A stretch of DNA of 64,000 bases from Methylobacterium currus (GCF_003058325.1 NZ_CP028843.1:4252001-4316000), one strand, 5' to 3'; shown: positions 1-11,745, numbered from the stretch's first letter. Notes: generated by a model from the letters alone, not told the origin. Numbers and translations: made by a program.

Positions 1-557
1 CACGAAGGGACCGGCCCGCCGGCGACCATGGGCGTGGAGGGCGCGGGCCGCGACCTCCTTGCCGGTGCCGGTCTCGCCCTGGAGCAGCACCGTCGCGTCG
101 CTGTCGGCGGCGAGGCCGACCGCCTTCTGCACCCGCCGCATCGCCTCGCTGGAGCCGATCAGCGACGCGGCTCCCGCCGGGGAGGGGGCGCCCGGCGCCG
201 CGGCAGCGGAGACGGCCAGCATGCCGCCTAGCAACCCGGCCAGCTCGGCCCGGCCGACCGGCTTCGTCAGGTGGTCGTAGGCGCCGAGCCGCATCGCCTC
301 GATGGTATTCTCGGCGCTGGCGAAGGCCGTCAGCACCGCCACCGGCGGCGGGTGCGGACCGGCGCGCAGGCGCTGGAGCACCGCCATCCCGTCGAGGTCG
401 CCGGGCATGCGCAGGTCGAGGAGCACGGCGGCGATCGCCGGGTCGGCCGCGACCCGCGCCAGGGCCTCGGCGCCGGAGGCGGCGAGGACCGGGCGGTGGC
501 CGAGATCGCTCACCGTCTCGGCCAGACCCTCGCGCAGGGCGGGCTCGTCGTCGACGA

Positions 558-2078
<1,521 letters not shown>

Positions 2079-2293
2079 GGCAGGATCGGGCAAGGCGGGA
2101 CGGGGGGGAGAACGTGCCGTCGATCGGCGGAGCATCCTCGTTTCGGTGCGGCCCGGTTGGCCGATCCCAGCGGGACAATCGCGACGTTGACCGTCAACCG
2201 TCCGCTGTGAAGCTCCTGCGCCCCGCTTCGAGGGCCGGCGCGCGGCTGGCGGGAAAGAGCATCCGTCGGATGGAAAGTCTTGGACAGGATATC

Positions 2294-2959
2294 ATGACCA
2301 TCATCTGGGACGGAGTCACGAATGGGCGCGTCTTGAGCGACGGCGCCGTTGCATTGCGCCATCGACTGGCGGATGCCGCGAAGTCGTACGACTGGGCCCA
2401 TGTCCTCGCGATCGTTCGCGAACACCGCGATCTCGTCAACACCGCACGGCCGGGCGGCGCCTCGTGGTTCTCACCCCTGCATCAAGCAGCCCATGGCAAC
2501 GCGCCGGAGAGCGTCTGCGAGGAGCTCGTCGAGCTCGGAGGGTGGCGGATGCTGGAGAATGCGCGGGGCGAACGCCCGCTCGACGTCGCGGAGCGGTATG
2601 GGCATCGGCGAGCGATCGGGGTGCTGCGCCCCAAGCTGGTAAGGCACGTCCCCGACGGCATTCTCCGCATGATCCAGTCGCACTTCCACGCCGTGATCCG
2701 GGAGCGCGCCGACCGACAGGTCCGGGAGGCCGGGCTCCGCTTGCCGCCGCTGGCGCCATTGCTGGAGATGCCGCCGGAGACGAGGCCGGTCTGGTTTGCC
2801 GTTGCAGGCATGTATGGCGGTTTCGCCTACCACCTGAAGCAAGATGGGGTCGACGCGACCCTCGTCGCGGAAAGCTGGTGCCGGGTCGTCGAAGGCTCGG
2901 GGCAGCGCCACTCGATCACCTCGGCGGGCGCCCGTCTCGTCGCCGAGGGCTTCGTGTGA
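2294..2959 (+). CDS. Ankyrin-repeat-like protein of unknown function
   Basis: About 221 residues. Residues 20-95 read like one or two ankyrin repeats: a SPLHQAAHGNAP-type helix start, then ARGERPLDVAERYGHRRAIGVL, close to the consensus pattern of G-x-T-P-L-x-x-A. The remainder (about 100-221) has no recognised domain but contains a compact segment around PVWFAVAGMYGGFAYHL. No signal peptide is visible, so it is probably cytoplasmic. The ATG at 2294 follows ACAGGA at a suitable distance; an ATG at 2270 in the same frame is the alternative. It is divergent from the sensor kinase and stands alone as a transcription unit. Function unknown; a protein-binding role is only an inference from the repeats. 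Confidence 0.65.
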   Translation: MTIIWDGVTNGRVLSDGAVALRHRLADAAKSYDWAHVLAIVREHRDLVNTARPGGASWFSPLHQAAHGNAPESVCEELVELGGWRMLENARGERPLDVAERYGHRRAIGVLRPKLVRHVPDGILRMIQSHFHAVIRERADRQVREAGLRLPPLAPLLEMPPETRPVWFAVAGMYGGFAYHLKQDGVDATLVAESWCRVVEGSGQRHSITSAGARLVAEGFV

Positions 2960-3040
2960 CGGATGGTGCGTGCAGGGGCGAAGGATCGCACCGGGTCGTG
3001 CGTGAGAGCGGGCATTGGTCGATCCGTGCCTCCCGCATCC

Positions 3041-3076
3041 CCAAAAAGAAACAGGCGGCCCATCCTGGGCCGCCTG
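3041..3076 (-). terminator. Rho-independent terminator of nrdJ
   Basis: Perfect 11-bp stem CAGGCGGCCCA / TGGGCCGCCTG (3052-3062 with 3066-3076, loop TCC). On the minus strand it is followed by TTTCTTTTTGG, i.e. a U-rich tail. It lies about 100 bp beyond the nrdJ stop codon in the direction of nrdJ transcription. Confidence 0.85.
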
Positions 3077-3179
3077 CCTGGCTTTGTTCAGGGACGTCGT
3101 GCCCGATGATCCTCGTAGACCTTCATCGCAGCACGAGGATCGCGGTCGACGGCGTCGCTATGCGAGAGCCGACGGGACT

Positions 3180-6100
3180 TCAGCTGCACCCGGTCGTAGA
3201 GCCGCAGGTGTCGCACTTCAGGCATGTCCCGTTCCGCACCAGCGTGAAGTTCGCGCATTCCGGGCAGGCCTCGCCGACATAGCCCTTCATCTTCGCCTCG
3301 GCCCGCCGGTCGGAGACGCTGCGGCCGGCCGCCGCCGGGTCCGGCTTGGCGAAGGGGAGGGACTCGGCCAGCGCCTCGACCCGGCCGGCAAGGGTCGGCT
3401 CGGTCTTGAGCGCCACCGATCCCCGCACCGCGTGAACGGTGCCGCCGGCCGCCGCACTCTGGCCAGTGGTCGGGGCCGCGACGCCGGAGGTGGCGCCGGA
3501 CGGACCGCCATGGATCAGGGTGAGGCGGTCGCCCGAGCCGCGCAGCAGGCCGCGCGACACGGCGTTGTTCGCCGGAACCGCGTCCGAGGCTGCGGGCTTC
3601 GCCGGGGCGACGCCGCCGGTCACCGTGGTGCCGATCTCGGAGAGATCGACATGGGCGAGGTCGTTGCGGCCGAGATACGAGATCGCCAGCTCGCGGAACA
3701 CGTAGTCGAGCACCGAGGTGGCGTTCTTGATCGCATCGTTGCCCTGCACGAAGCCGGCCGGCTCGAACCGCGTGAAGGTGAAGGCGTCGACGTACTCCTC
3801 CAGCGGCACGCCGTATTGCAGGCCGAGCGAGACCGAGATCGCGAAGTTGTTGATGAAGGCCCGCAGCGCTGAGCCCTCCTTGTTCATGTCGAGGAAGATC
3901 TCGCCGAGGCGCCCGTCGTCGTACTCGCCGGTGCGCAGGAAGATGGTGTGACCGCCGATCTTCGCCTTCTGGGTGTAGCCCTTGCGGCGGCTCGGCAGCT
4001 TCTCCTGGGAGCGCAGGCGCTCGACGCGCTCCACGATCCGCTCGACGATCTTCTCCGTGACCGCGACTGTCTTGGCCACCGCCGGCTGCGCCAGCAGCGC
4101 CTCGACCGCATCCTCCTCGTCGTCGTTCTCGTCGCTGATGAGGGCCGAGTTGAGGGGCTGCGACAGCTTCGAGCCGTCGCGGTAGAGGGCGTTGGCCTTC
4201 AGCGCCAGGGTCCAGGACAGCCGGTAGGCGTTCTTGCAATCCTCGACCGTCGCGTCGTTCGGCATGTTGATGGTCTTGGAGATCGCCCCCGAGATGAAGG
4301 GCTGCGCCGCCGCCATCATGCGGATGTGGCTCTCGACCGAGAGGTAGCGCTTGCCGATCCGGCCGCACGGGTTGGCGCAGTCGAAGACTGGGTAGTGCTC
4401 GACCTTGAGGTGCGGCGCGCCCTCGAGCGTCATCGCCCCGCAGACATGGACGTTGGCGGCCTCGATCTCCTTGCGGCTGAAGCCGAGGAAGGTCAGCAGG
4501 TCGAAGGACGGGTCGGCGAGCTTGTCCGCCGGAACGCCGAGGGTCTGGGTCAGGAAATCCTCGCCCAGGGTCCAGCGGTTGAACACGAACTTGATGTCGA
4601 AGGCCGATTTCAGCCCGGCCTCGACCGCCGCGATCTTCTCGTCTGTGAAGCCCTTGGCGCGCAACGTGCCCGGGTTGATCGCCGGGGCCTGGCCGAGCGA
4701 GCCGTGGCCGACGGCGTAGGCCTCGATCTCGGCGATCTCGGCCTCGCGGTAGCCGAGGGTGCGCAGGGCGTCCGGCACCGCCCGGTTGATGATCTTGAAG
4801 TAGCCGCCGCCGGCCAGCTTCTTGAACTTCACCAGGGCGAAGTCGGGCTCGATGCCGGTGGTGTCGCAATCCATGACGAGGCCGATCGTGCCGGTCGGCG
4901 CGATGACGGTGGCCTGGGCATTGCGGTAGCCGTGCTCCTCGCCGAGCGCCAGCGCCCGGTCCCAGGCCGCACGCGCATGCTCCACCAGCTCGCCCTGCGG
5001 GCAGCCGGCATGGTCGAGCGGCACCGGGTTGGTGTTGAGGAACTCGTAGCCCTCGGCGTCGCCGTGGGCCGCCCGACGATGGTTGCGGATCACCCGCAGC
5101 ATCGCGTCGGCATTCTCCTCGTAGGCCGGGAAGGGCCCGAGCTCGCGCGCCATCTCGGCCGAGGTGGCGTAGGACACGCCGGTCATGATGGCGGTGAGCG
5201 CGCCGGCCAGCGCCCGGCCCTCACGGGAATCGTAAGGCAGGCCCATGGTCATCAGCAGGCCGCCGATATTGGCGTAGCCGAGGCCCAGCGTGCGGTACTT
5301 GTAGGAGAGGTCGGCGATCTCGCGGCTCGGGAACTGCGCCATCAGCACCGAGATCTCGAGGACCACGGTCCAGAGCCGGCACAGATGCTCGTAGCCCTCG
5401 ACGTCGAAGCGCTTGGAGCCGCGGTCGTAGAGCGCCAGCAGGTTCGCCGAGGCGAGGTTGCAGGCGGTGTCGTCGAGGAACATGTACTCGGAGCACGGGT
5501 TCGAGGCCCGGATCCGCCCGCCCGACGGGCAGGTGTGCCAATCGTTCATCGTGGTGTTGAAGTGCAGGCCCGGATCGGCCGAGGCCCAGGCGGCCTCCGC
5601 GATCTTGTCCCACAGCTCGGCGGCCTTGACGGTCTTCGCCACCTTGCCGGTGGTGCGGTGGGTCAGCGTCCAGTCCGCGTCCCGATCGACGGCGCGCAGG
5701 AAGTCGTCGGTGAGCGAGACCGAGTTGTTGGAGTTCTGGCCGGCGACGGTGAGGTAGGCCTCGGAATCCCAGTCGGTGTCGTAGATCGGGAACGAGATGT
5801 CGGTGTAGCCCTGGCGGGCATACTGGATCACCCGCTTGATCGCGGCATCCGGCACCATCGCCTTGCGGGCGGCCTTCACCTCGCGCTTGAGCGCCGGGTT
5901 GCGGTCGGGATCGAAGCAGGCGTCGCCGGCAGCCTCGCAGTTGACGCAGGCCTTCATCACCGCCTTGAGGTGCTTGGACACCACCTTGGAGCCGGTGACG
6001 AGGGCGGCGACCTTCTGCTCCTCCTTGACCTTCCAGTCGATGAAGGCCTCGACGTCCGGATGGTCGATGTCGACGATCACCATCTTGGCGGCGCGGCGGG

Positions 6101-6920
6101 TCGTGCCGCCGGACTTGATCGCGCCGGCGGCCCGATCGCCGATCTTGAGGAAGCTCATCAGGCCCGAGGACTTGCCGCCGCCGGCGAGCTTCTCGTTCTC
6201 ACCGCGCAGGCGGGAGAAGTTCGAGCCGGTGCCCGAGCCGTACTTGAACAGGCGCGCCTCGCGCACCCACAGGTCCATGATGCCGCCCTCGTTGACGAGG
6301 TCGTCGGCGACGGACTGGATGAAGCAGGCATGGGGCTGCGGGTGCTCGTAGGCCGTCGCCGACTGGACCAGCTCGCCGGTCCGGTAGTCGACGTAGAAGT
6401 GGCCTTGCGCCGGCCCGTCGATGCCGTAGGCCCAGTGCAGGCCGGTGTTGAACCATTGCGGCGAGTTCGGCGCCACCATCTGGCGGGCGAGCATGGCGCG
6501 CAATTCGTCGTGGAACGACGCCGCGTCCTCCTCGCCGGAGAAGTAGCCGCCCTTCCAGCCCCAGTAGGTCCAGCAGCCGGCCAGCCGGTCGAAGACCTGC
6601 ACGGCCGAGGTCTCGGAGCCGTACCGCTCACCCTCGGGGAGGGCGGCGAGCGCCGCCTCGTCCGGCACCGAGCGCCATAGGAAGGACGGGACGCCGTTCT
6701 CCTCGACCTTCTTCAGCGCCGCCGGGACGCCGGCCTTGCGAAAGTACTTCTGGGCCAGCACGTCGCAGGCGACCTGGCTCCAGGCCTCCGGCACGTCGAT
6801 GCCGTCGAGGCGAAACACCACCGAGCCGTCCGGGTTGCGGATCTCGCTCACGGCCTTGCGGAACGGGATGCTGGCATAGGGCGATTGCCCCGCGGTGGTG
6901 ATGCGACGCTCGAACCGCAT
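3180..6920 (-). CDS. nrdJ: Vitamin B12-dependent (class II) ribonucleoside-diphosphate reductase
   Basis: About 1246 residues, the length of the large class II NrdJ proteins. It makes deoxyribonucleotides using adenosylcobalamin, independent of oxygen. Visible motifs are the glycine-rich [19 protein letters not shown] segment, the substrate-site loop with [40 protein letters not shown] in the barrel, and a cysteine-rich C-terminal tail ([25 protein letters not shown]) typical of the redox-active/zinc tail. No B12 riboswitch was recognised upstream. The start at 6920 (MRFERRITT) is preferred to 6938, which would add six residues. It is monocistronic, with a strong terminator after it. The enzyme is cobalamin-dependent, consistent with a B12-making methylotroph. 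Confidence 0.96.
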   Translation of the reverse strand: MRFERRITTAGQSPYASIPFRKAVSEIRNPDGSVVFRLDGIDVPEAWSQVACDVLAQKYFRKAGVPAALKKVEENGVPSFLWRSVPDEAALAALPEGERYGSETSAVQVFDRLAGCWTYWGWKGGYFSGEEDAASFHDELRAMLARQMVAPNSPQWFNTGLHWAYGIDGPAQGHFYVDYRTGELVQSATAYEHPQPHACFIQSVADDLVNEGGIMDLWVREARLFKYGSGTGSNFSRLRGENEKLAGGGKSSGLMSFLKIGDRAAGAIKSGGTTRRAAKMVIVDIDHPDVEAFIDWKVKEEQKVAALVTGSKVVSKHLKAVMKACVNCEAAGDACFDPDRNPALKREVKAARKAMVPDAAIKRVIQYARQGYTDISFPIYDTDWDSEAYLTVAGQNSNNSVSLTDDFLRAVDRDADWTLTHRTTGKVAKTVKAAELWDKIAEAAWASADPGLHFNTTMNDWHTCPSGGRIRASNPCSEYMFLDDTACNLASANLLALYDRGSKRFDVEGYEHLCRLWTVVLEISVLMAQFPSREIADLSYKYRTLGLGYANIGGLLMTMGLPYDSREGRALAGALTAIMTGVSYATSAEMARELGPFPAYEENADAMLRVIRNHRRAAHGDAEGYEFLNTNPVPLDHAGCPQGELVEHARAAWDRALALGEEHGYRNAQATVIAPTGTIGLVMDCDTTGIEPDFALVKFKKLAGGGYFKIINRAVPDALRTLGYREAEIAEIEAYAVGHGSLGQAPAINPGTLRAKGFTDEKIAAVEAGLKSAFDIKFVFNRWTLGEDFLTQTLGVPADKLADPSFDLLTFLGFSRKEIEAANVHVCGAMTLEGAPHLKVEHYPVFDCANPCGRIGKRYLSVESHIRMMAAAQPFISGAISKTINMPNDATVEDCKNAYRLSWTLALKANALYRDGSKLSQPLNSALISDENDDEEDAVEALLAQPAVAKTVAVTEKIVERIVERVERLRSQEKLPSRRKGYTQKAKIGGHTIFLRTGEYDDGRLGEIFLDMNKEGSALRAFINNFAISVSLGLQYGVPLEEYVDAFTFTRFEPAGFVQGNDAIKNATSVLDYVFRELAISYLGRNDLAHVDLSEIGTTVTGGVAPAKPAASDAVPANNAVSRGLLRGSGDRLTLIHGGPSGATSGVAAPTTGQSAAAGGTVHAVRGSVALKTEPTLAGRVEALAESLPFAKPDPAAAGRSVSDRRAEAKMKGYVGEACPECANFTLVRNGTCLKCDTCGSTTGCS

Positions 6921-7426
6921 GGGATACTCTCCGGTCACGAACAGCCGGGGACCGCCCGCATGACGACGGGGGCCGCCGGTTACAGGAAGGGCGGGGACGC
7001 TTCGGATTCGGTGGACGAGCTTCCGTCCCCTCGGGGAGCGCCCGTCCTGTCGACCTGGAAACTACCGACGATGGCAGCCCCACGTCAATAACTAGTGTCG
7101 ACGGACTCCGTTCCTCGCTAGATGTTGTGGTGGAGGGCGGAATCCTGTGGATGGCGGCGAACCGCCGCCTAAGCTCGCGCCCGGCTTGGCGGAATCGCCC
7201 CGATGCCCCGGCCGTTGCACAGCCGGCGCAGCATCCGACCACCGATTTGTTCACAGGTCGTTGCGGATCGGGGCCCCCCGCTTGAGGCGAGAGCGCCCCG
7301 CGCACAGGATTCGTGCTGCGGCGCGGGACACGCTGGACATCCGGGGGTCATCTCACCATAGTCCCGCGCGAGTTCAGGGGGGCTTCCTCCCATTCCCGAG
7401 GGCCTCAGGTCCCAGAGACGGTCGCG
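6921..7426. other. Divergent intergenic region between nrdJ and the NDUFA12 gene
   Basis: About 500 bp without a convincing gene. It must hold the nrdJ promoter (leftward) and the NDUFA12 promoter (rightward). A locally AT-richer patch near 7085-7135 is the likeliest core-promoter zone. No riboswitch fold or clear operator was recognised. Confidence 0.5.
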
Positions 7427-7843
7427 ATGGCGCTGAAAGACACCCTGCTTCGGATCTTCACCTGGTGGAGCGGCTCGACCGTCAGCCTGAACGTCTCCAC
7501 CAAGCGTCACGGCCGCTTCGTGGGCGAGGACGAGTTCGGCAACCGCTACTACCGGGCGCAAGGCCCGCTGATCGACGCCTCGGTCGGCTCGGAGCGGCGC
7601 TGGGTGATCTATAACGGCTATGCCGACGCCTCGAAGGTGCCGCCCGGCTGGCGCGGCTGGCTCTGCCACGCCACCGACGTGCCGCCCTCCGAGGAGACCT
7701 ACGTCCCGCGCGAGTGGCAGAAGCCGCACGAGGAGAACCTGACCGGCACGGTGGCGGCCTACCGGCCGCGGGGCTCGCAGCTCTCCTACGGCCAGCGGCC
7801 GGCGGCGACCGGCGACTACGTGCCGTGGGTGCCGGGCGAGTAG
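7427..7843 (+). CDS. NADH:ubiquinone oxidoreductase accessory subunit, NDUFA12 family
   Basis: 138 residues, the usual length for the bacterial homologue of the mitochondrial complex I subunit NDUFA12 (B17.2). The family signatures are plain: a segment VGEDEFGNRYYRAQG at about 28-42, followed by RRWVIYNGYADASKVPPGW and an HATDVPPSEE stretch. This is a peripheral subunit at the matrix/cytoplasmic arm of complex I in alphaproteobacteria. Translation from ATG 7427 (MALKDTLLRIF) matches the family N-terminus; the frame stays open upstream but that part is not conserved-looking. The DUF2155 gene follows in the same direction about 150 bp on, an arrangement I know from related genomes. Confidence 0.93.
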   Translation: MALKDTLLRIFTWWSGSTVSLNVSTKRHGRFVGEDEFGNRYYRAQGPLIDASVGSERRWVIYNGYADASKVPPGWRGWLCHATDVPPSEETYVPREWQKPHEENLTGTVAAYRPRGSQLSYGQRPAATGDYVPWVPGE

Positions 7844-7994
7844 CCCGCCCTTTTTCCACCATCCTCCTTGTGTCTATCGCGGGCGGGCCGACGGGGCCCG
7901 CGCGCCCGGCCGATTCGGGCGCGAGAGGCCGGGCTCGAGAGGCCTGGCGAGAGCCGCCGAACTTCGAGCCGGGAGCGACTGGGTTTTGAGCCGC

Positions 7995-8639
7995 ATGACC
8001 GCACGCCGCGCCGCGGGCGCTTTCCTGCTCCTCGGCGGTGTCCTGCTGGGCGCGTCCGCGCCGGCCCAGGCCGACAAGATCCGCAACCCGACCGCGGTGT
8101 TCTCCGGCCTCGACAAGATCACCGGCCGCATCGTCTCCTTCGAGGTGGCGGTGGACGAGACGGTGCAGTTCGGCGCGCTCCAGCTCACCCCGCGGGTCTG
8201 CTACACCCGCCCGCCGACCGAGAGCGCCAAGACCACCGCCTTCCTGGAGGTCGACGAGGTCACCCTCGAGAACAAGTACCGCCGGATCTTCACCGGCTGG
8301 ATGTTCGCCGCGAGCCCGGGCCTGCACGCGATCGAGCATCCGATCTACGACGTGTGGCTGGTCGACTGCAAAGGCGGCACCGACATCGTGGCCGAGCCGA
8401 AGGAGCAGGAGGACGCGCCGGTGGCCGCCGCCAAGCCCGAGGGCAGGAAGCGCCGCGAGCAGGCCCGCGGCGAGGAGGCGCCTCGCTCGCGCCAGGTCAA
8501 CCGCCAGGGCCAGGTCGACGTCGAGCCGTTGCGCGGCACGCCGGTCCAGCCGCGCCAGTCGCCGTCGCGGCGCTTCTTCCCGACCAATGACGGCCCGATG
8601 CCGGCCGGCGCCGACCCGATGAACCCGAACCCGCGCTGA
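7995..8639 (+). CDS. DUF2155 secreted protein
   Basis: About 214 residues. The N-terminal signal peptide (ARRAAGAFLLLGGVLLGASAPAQA) is predicted to be cut near residue 26. The following 100 residues match the DUF2155 pattern: ITGRIVSFEVAVDETVQFG, RVCYTRPPTESAKTTAFLEV, RIFTGWMFAASPGLHAIEHP, and a final VWLVDC. The last 80 residues are charged and proline-rich low-complexity sequence. The protein is probably periplasmic; its role is unknown. ATG 7995 is used; a TTG at 7986 has a better placed GGGAG and is a real alternative. It lies downstream of the NDUFA12 gene and may share its transcript. Confidence 0.85.
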   Translation: MTARRAAGAFLLLGGVLLGASAPAQADKIRNPTAVFSGLDKITGRIVSFEVAVDETVQFGALQLTPRVCYTRPPTESAKTTAFLEVDEVTLENKYRRIFTGWMFAASPGLHAIEHPIYDVWLVDCKGGTDIVAEPKEQEDAPVAAAKPEGRKRREQARGEEAPRSRQVNRQGQVDVEPLRGTPVQPRQSPSRRFFPTNDGPMPAGADPMNPNPR

Positions 8640-8808
8640 GGCGCGGACGGCCCGAGGGGAGGGGGCGGCTCGGCTCGAACCTGACCGCCCCGTGACTCCG
8701 GACGCCCGCGCCTCGGTCGCGCGGAGGCGGGGGGCGCCGCGGGATTCGCAGCGGGGCGGGGGCGGGCATCGGGATGCGGGCGGCGCTGCCCCGACAGGAG
8801 TCCCGGCG

Positions 8809-9375
8809 ATGACCAACCACGTGACGACGCGCTGCACGGTCCGCGGATCCTCGGCCGACGTGGCGGCGTTCCGGGCGCTGATGGTCGAGGAGCCGCGCCC
8901 CGCGTCGGCCCCGGCCGCGGGCATCATGGCGTGGCTGCGGGGCCTGATGGGTCGGACGGCACCGGCGCCCTCCACGGCACCGGCGCATGCGACGCTCGAC
9001 TTCAATCGCATCCTGCCGATGCCGGACACGCTGGCGGACGGCCCCGAGCAAGCCGCGTGGGCCCTGGAGCACTGGGGCACGCAGCGCAACGCGGACGCCT
9101 ACGAGGAAACGGCACGGGGCGACGATGCCGGGGGCGGCGCCTCGCTGGAATTTTTCCTGGCGACGGCGTGGAGCTTCCCGGCTCCGGTCTTCGAGGCGCT
9201 GCACCGGCGCTTTCCCGCCTTGCACATCGACGTGGTCGGTTTCGAGGAAGCCTGGCACTTCGCGGTCGAGGGGGCTTATGGCCCCGGCGAAACCGGAGCG
9301 GTCGAGGTCGAGCCGACGGCAGCGCTCTACACCCGGGTCCATGGCGTGCCGCCCGAGCCCGACGAGGAGGGGTGA
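8809..9375 (+). CDS. Api92-like / DUF1281 ferredoxin-like-domain protein
   Basis: 188 residues with a good ribosome site (CAGGAG about 12 bp before ATG 8809). The N-terminal MTNHVTTRCTVRG, the central FNRILPMPDTL and WALEHWGTQRNA segments, and the C-terminal EFFLATAWSFPAPVFEAL followed by FEEAWHFAVEGAYG fit the family named for Api92 (YubB-type ferredoxin-like domain). That family is commonly met on plasmids and in phage or accessory regions; its function is unknown. A short Ala/Pro-rich insert (about 30-60) interrupts the domain. It lacks a signal peptide. Standing alone among housekeeping genes, it could be an acquired gene. Confidence 0.7.
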   Translation: MTNHVTTRCTVRGSSADVAAFRALMVEEPRPASAPAAGIMAWLRGLMGRTAPAPSTAPAHATLDFNRILPMPDTLADGPEQAAWALEHWGTQRNADAYEETARGDDAGGGASLEFFLATAWSFPAPVFEALHRRFPALHIDVVGFEEAWHFAVEGAYGPGETGAVEVEPTAALYTRVHGVPPEPDEEG

Positions 9376-9433
9376 GAGCGGCGCGCACCGGGAGCTTTGT
9401 GACAGGCACGAAGCCTCCTCGAGACTCTCGAGC

Positions 9434-9467
9434 GCATCCCGGGGTCGCGCAGCGAGACCCGGCATGA
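9434..9467. repeat. REP-like palindrome
   Basis: An imperfect palindrome with GCATCCCGGGGTC on the left and GAGACCCGGCATGAC on the right, lying between the convergent 3' ends of the Api92-like gene and ung. Its ends resemble the palindrome inside the element at 25404-25541 (CATCCCGGG ... CCGGGATGAC), so both may belong to one dispersed repeat family. Confidence 0.55.
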
Positions 9468-9508
9468 CGGCATGGACAGCGATCCTGTCCGTGGCGGTGA
9501 AGACGGTC

Positions 9509-10213
9509 TTACTTCAAGCGCCAGTCGATCGTCGCCAGCCCCTTCTCCTCCAGCCACGCATTGGCCTGCCCGAACGGCCGGCTGCCGCGGAAATCCGCCT
9601 TGCGGTTGAGGGGCGAGGGGTGACCGGCCTCCAGCACCAGGTGCTTCTCCCGGTCGATCAGGGCGGCGCGCTGGCGGGCCGGCGCGCCCCAGAGCAGGAA
9701 AGCGACCGCCGGGCGCTCGGCCGAGACCGCCGAGACCGCCTGGTCGGTCAGTGTCGACCAGCCGAGCTTCATATGCGCACCGGATCGGCCCGCCTCGACG
9801 GTCAGCGCCGCATTGAGGAGCAGCACGCCCTGGCGTGCCCAGGGGCTGAGGTCCCCGGTTTTCGGCACAGGCGTGCCGGTCTCCTCCGCCATCTCGGCCA
9901 GGATCACCTTCAGCGAGGCCGGCAGCCGGCGCCCGCCGACATACGAGAAGGCGAGGCCGTGGGCATCGCCCGGGGTCGGATAGGGGTCCTGCCCGAGGAT
10001 CACCGCCCGCACCTGATCGAGCGGCGTCAGCGTCAGGGCGTTGAAGATGTTCTCGGGCGCCGGCAGCACCCGGGCACCGGCCTCCCGGCGGGCATCGACG
10101 GCCCCCGCCACCCGCTCGGCGCTGCCGTCCTGGAAGAACGGCAGGGCGAGCCAGGGGGACCCGGAGGCACGGAAGCGGGCGAGGGCGCCTGCTACGGTTT
10201 CGTCTGTCGGCAT
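9509..10213 (-). CDS. ung: Uracil-DNA glycosylase, family 1
   Basis: 234 residues, normal family length. It removes uracil from DNA to start base excision repair. The family 1 motifs are all present: the water-activating loop GQDPYP with D76, the middle segment VLLLNAALTVE, and the DNA-intercalation loop GHPSPLN with H198. The N-terminus (residues 1-20) is a short variable extension. Start ATG at 10213. It is convergent with the Api92-like gene, and the phosphoesterase gene lies upstream in the same direction with a gap of about 26 bp, so they may form one transcript. Confidence 0.97.
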   Translation of the reverse strand: MPTDETVAGALARFRASGSPWLALPFFQDGSAERVAGAVDARREAGARVLPAPENIFNALTLTPLDQVRAVILGQDPYPTPGDAHGLAFSYVGGRRLPASLKVILAEMAEETGTPVPKTGDLSPWARQGVLLLNAALTVEAGRSGAHMKLGWSTLTDQAVSAVSAERPAVAFLLWGAPARQRAALIDREKHLVLEAGHPSPLNRKADFRGSRPFGQANAWLEEKGLATIDWRLK

Positions 10214-10239
10214 CGGACCTCGAGGTCAACGAACGGGGG

Positions 10240-11745
10240 TCAGCGGAAGGTCAGGCGCCCCGTCTCGATCGTCAGCGGCGCGTAGGCGCGGATGTAGGAC
10301 ATGACCACGTTGGCGACGAGCGTGCCGTCGGTGGCGCCGACCAGGGTCCTGCCTTCGGCCAGCATCCCGTAATCGTTGCCGCCGGCGAGCATGAAGTTGT
10401 TGGCTGCGACCAGATAGGTCCGGGCCGGATCGAGGAGCGCGTCGCCGACGCGGACCGAGACGACCCGCTTGCCCGCCGGCGCGGCGGGATCGACCGTGAC
10501 CGCGATCCCCGAGACCTGCGGGAAGCGCCCGGCGGAGCGGCCGATCTCGGAGAACCCGTTCTCGAGGGCGGCGAGCACCTGGGCACCGGTGATCCTGACC
10601 AGCACCGAGGTGTTGCCGAAGGGCAGCTCGGTCAGCACGTCGCGGCGGGTCAGCGCGGTATCGGCCGGGTAGGTCCGGTTGCCGCGGATGCCGCCGCCAT
10701 TCATCAGGCCGATCTCGGCCCCGGCGGCGGATCGCAGGGCATCGGCGACGAGGTCGCCGAAGGCAGTCTCGCTCCGGCGCACCGCCTCCGTGCGGGTGTC
10801 GAGGGCGTTGGTCACCCGGCCGAGCGGCACGTCCAGCTCGCGGGCGAGGTCGCCCTCCTGGCGCTCGACCACCGCCAGCACCTCCGGGTCCGGCTCGACC
10901 TCGGCGGTGTCGTGGATGCGGAAGGCGGCGGTCCAGGTCAGGGCCTTGCCGGTCCCTTCCGCCTTCACGTCGATGGCGGTGACGTATTCGGCATCGTGGC
11001 CGGATTCGGCGAAGGCCGTGCGGCCGTCGTAGCGGAGCGCCAGGTCGTGGTCGTGGCCCGAAAGGACGATGTCGGCGTGGCGGCTCGCCACCAGGGCCTC
11101 GTCGGTCGCCCGGTCGGTGTGGCAGACCGCCAGCACCATCTCGGCGCCCGCCGCTCGCAGGGCCGTCGCCTCCCGGGCGAGCGTGGCGACGGCCGGCCCG
11201 AACCGCCAGTCGCCCGATTGCGACTTGGCCGGCGTCTCGGGCAGCGCGATGCCGACCACGCCGAGCTTGATCCCGCCGAGGGTGAGGATCGTCGACTCGC
11301 TCGTGCCCGGCACCGGCGTGCCGTCGGGCCGGCGCAGGTTGGCGGCGAAGACCGGAAAAGTCGCGGCCCGCATCCGCTCCAGATAGATGTCCTGCCCGAA
11401 ATCGAACTCGTGGTTGCCCGGCACGAACACGTCGGGCTTGATCAGGTTGGTCAGCTCGATGATGTGGCGCCCCTTGTCGATGCCCGACATCAGCGAGGGC
11501 GAGAGGGTGTCGCCGGCGTGGCAGACCAGGACCGGCCGGCCCCTCGCCCGCTCGGCCTTGACCACGGCGGCGAGCTTCGGGAAGCCGCCGCGGCCGTCGA
11601 CCGCGCCCATCCGGTAGATGTCGTTGACGAGGACCAGGGTGAAGTCGACGTCCGGCGCCCGCGCGCCGGCCTGTCCTCCCGCCAGGCCGGCAAGTCCGGC
11701 CCCGAGGCCGAGGGCGAGGGTCTGGCGGCGGCTGGGCGAGGTCAT
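10240..11745 (-). CDS. Periplasmic 5'-nucleotidase / metallophosphoesterase (UshA-like)
   Basis: About 501 residues. It has a twin-arginine-like leader (SRRQTLALGLGAGLAGLAGG). The calcineurin-like metallophosphatase domain shows LVLVNDIYRMG, CHAGDTLSP, VPGNHEFDFG and LSGHDHDLAL. The C-terminal 5'-nucleotidase domain shows LMNGGGIRGN and ANNFMLAGGNDYG. The usual D-x-H of the first metal motif reads NDIYRM here, so one ligand (His) appears replaced by Tyr. Expected role: hydrolysis of extracellular nucleotides or related phosphoesters. ATG 11745 puts the leader at the N-terminus. It is divergent from hemH across a 212-bp promoter region and just upstream of ung. Confidence 0.88.
   Translation of the reverse strand: MTSPSRRQTLALGLGAGLAGLAGGQAGARAPDVDFTLVLVNDIYRMGAVDGRGGFPKLAAVVKAERARGRPVLVCHAGDTLSPSLMSGIDKGRHIIELTNLIKPDVFVPGNHEFDFGQDIYLERMRAATFPVFAANLRRPDGTPVPGTSESTILTLGGIKLGVVGIALPETPAKSQSGDWRFGPAVATLAREATALRAAGAEMVLAVCHTDRATDEALVASRHADIVLSGHDHDLALRYDGRTAFAESGHDAEYVTAIDVKAEGTGKALTWTAAFRIHDTAEVEPDPEVLAVVERQEGDLARELDVPLGRVTNALDTRTEAVRRSETAFGDLVADALRSAAGAEIGLMNGGGIRGNRTYPADTALTRRDVLTELPFGNTSVLVRITGAQVLAALENGFSEIGRSAGRFPQVSGIAVTVDPAAPAGKRVVSVRVGDALLDPARTYLVAANNFMLAGGNDYGMLAEGRTLVGATDGTLVANVVMSYIRAYAPLTIETGRLTFR

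Noticed and set aside
3948..6680. 910-residue open frame on the plus strand opposite nrdJ
   Set aside because: A shadow of nrdJ in GC-rich sequence; the product is Arg/Gly/Val-rich without domain features, whereas nrdJ is unmistakable.
6921..7426. B12 riboswitch or NrdR box upstream of nrdJ
   Set aside because: No B12-box core or complete NrdR-type inverted repeat was found; ACACTAGTTATTGACG near 7089 is only a partial match.
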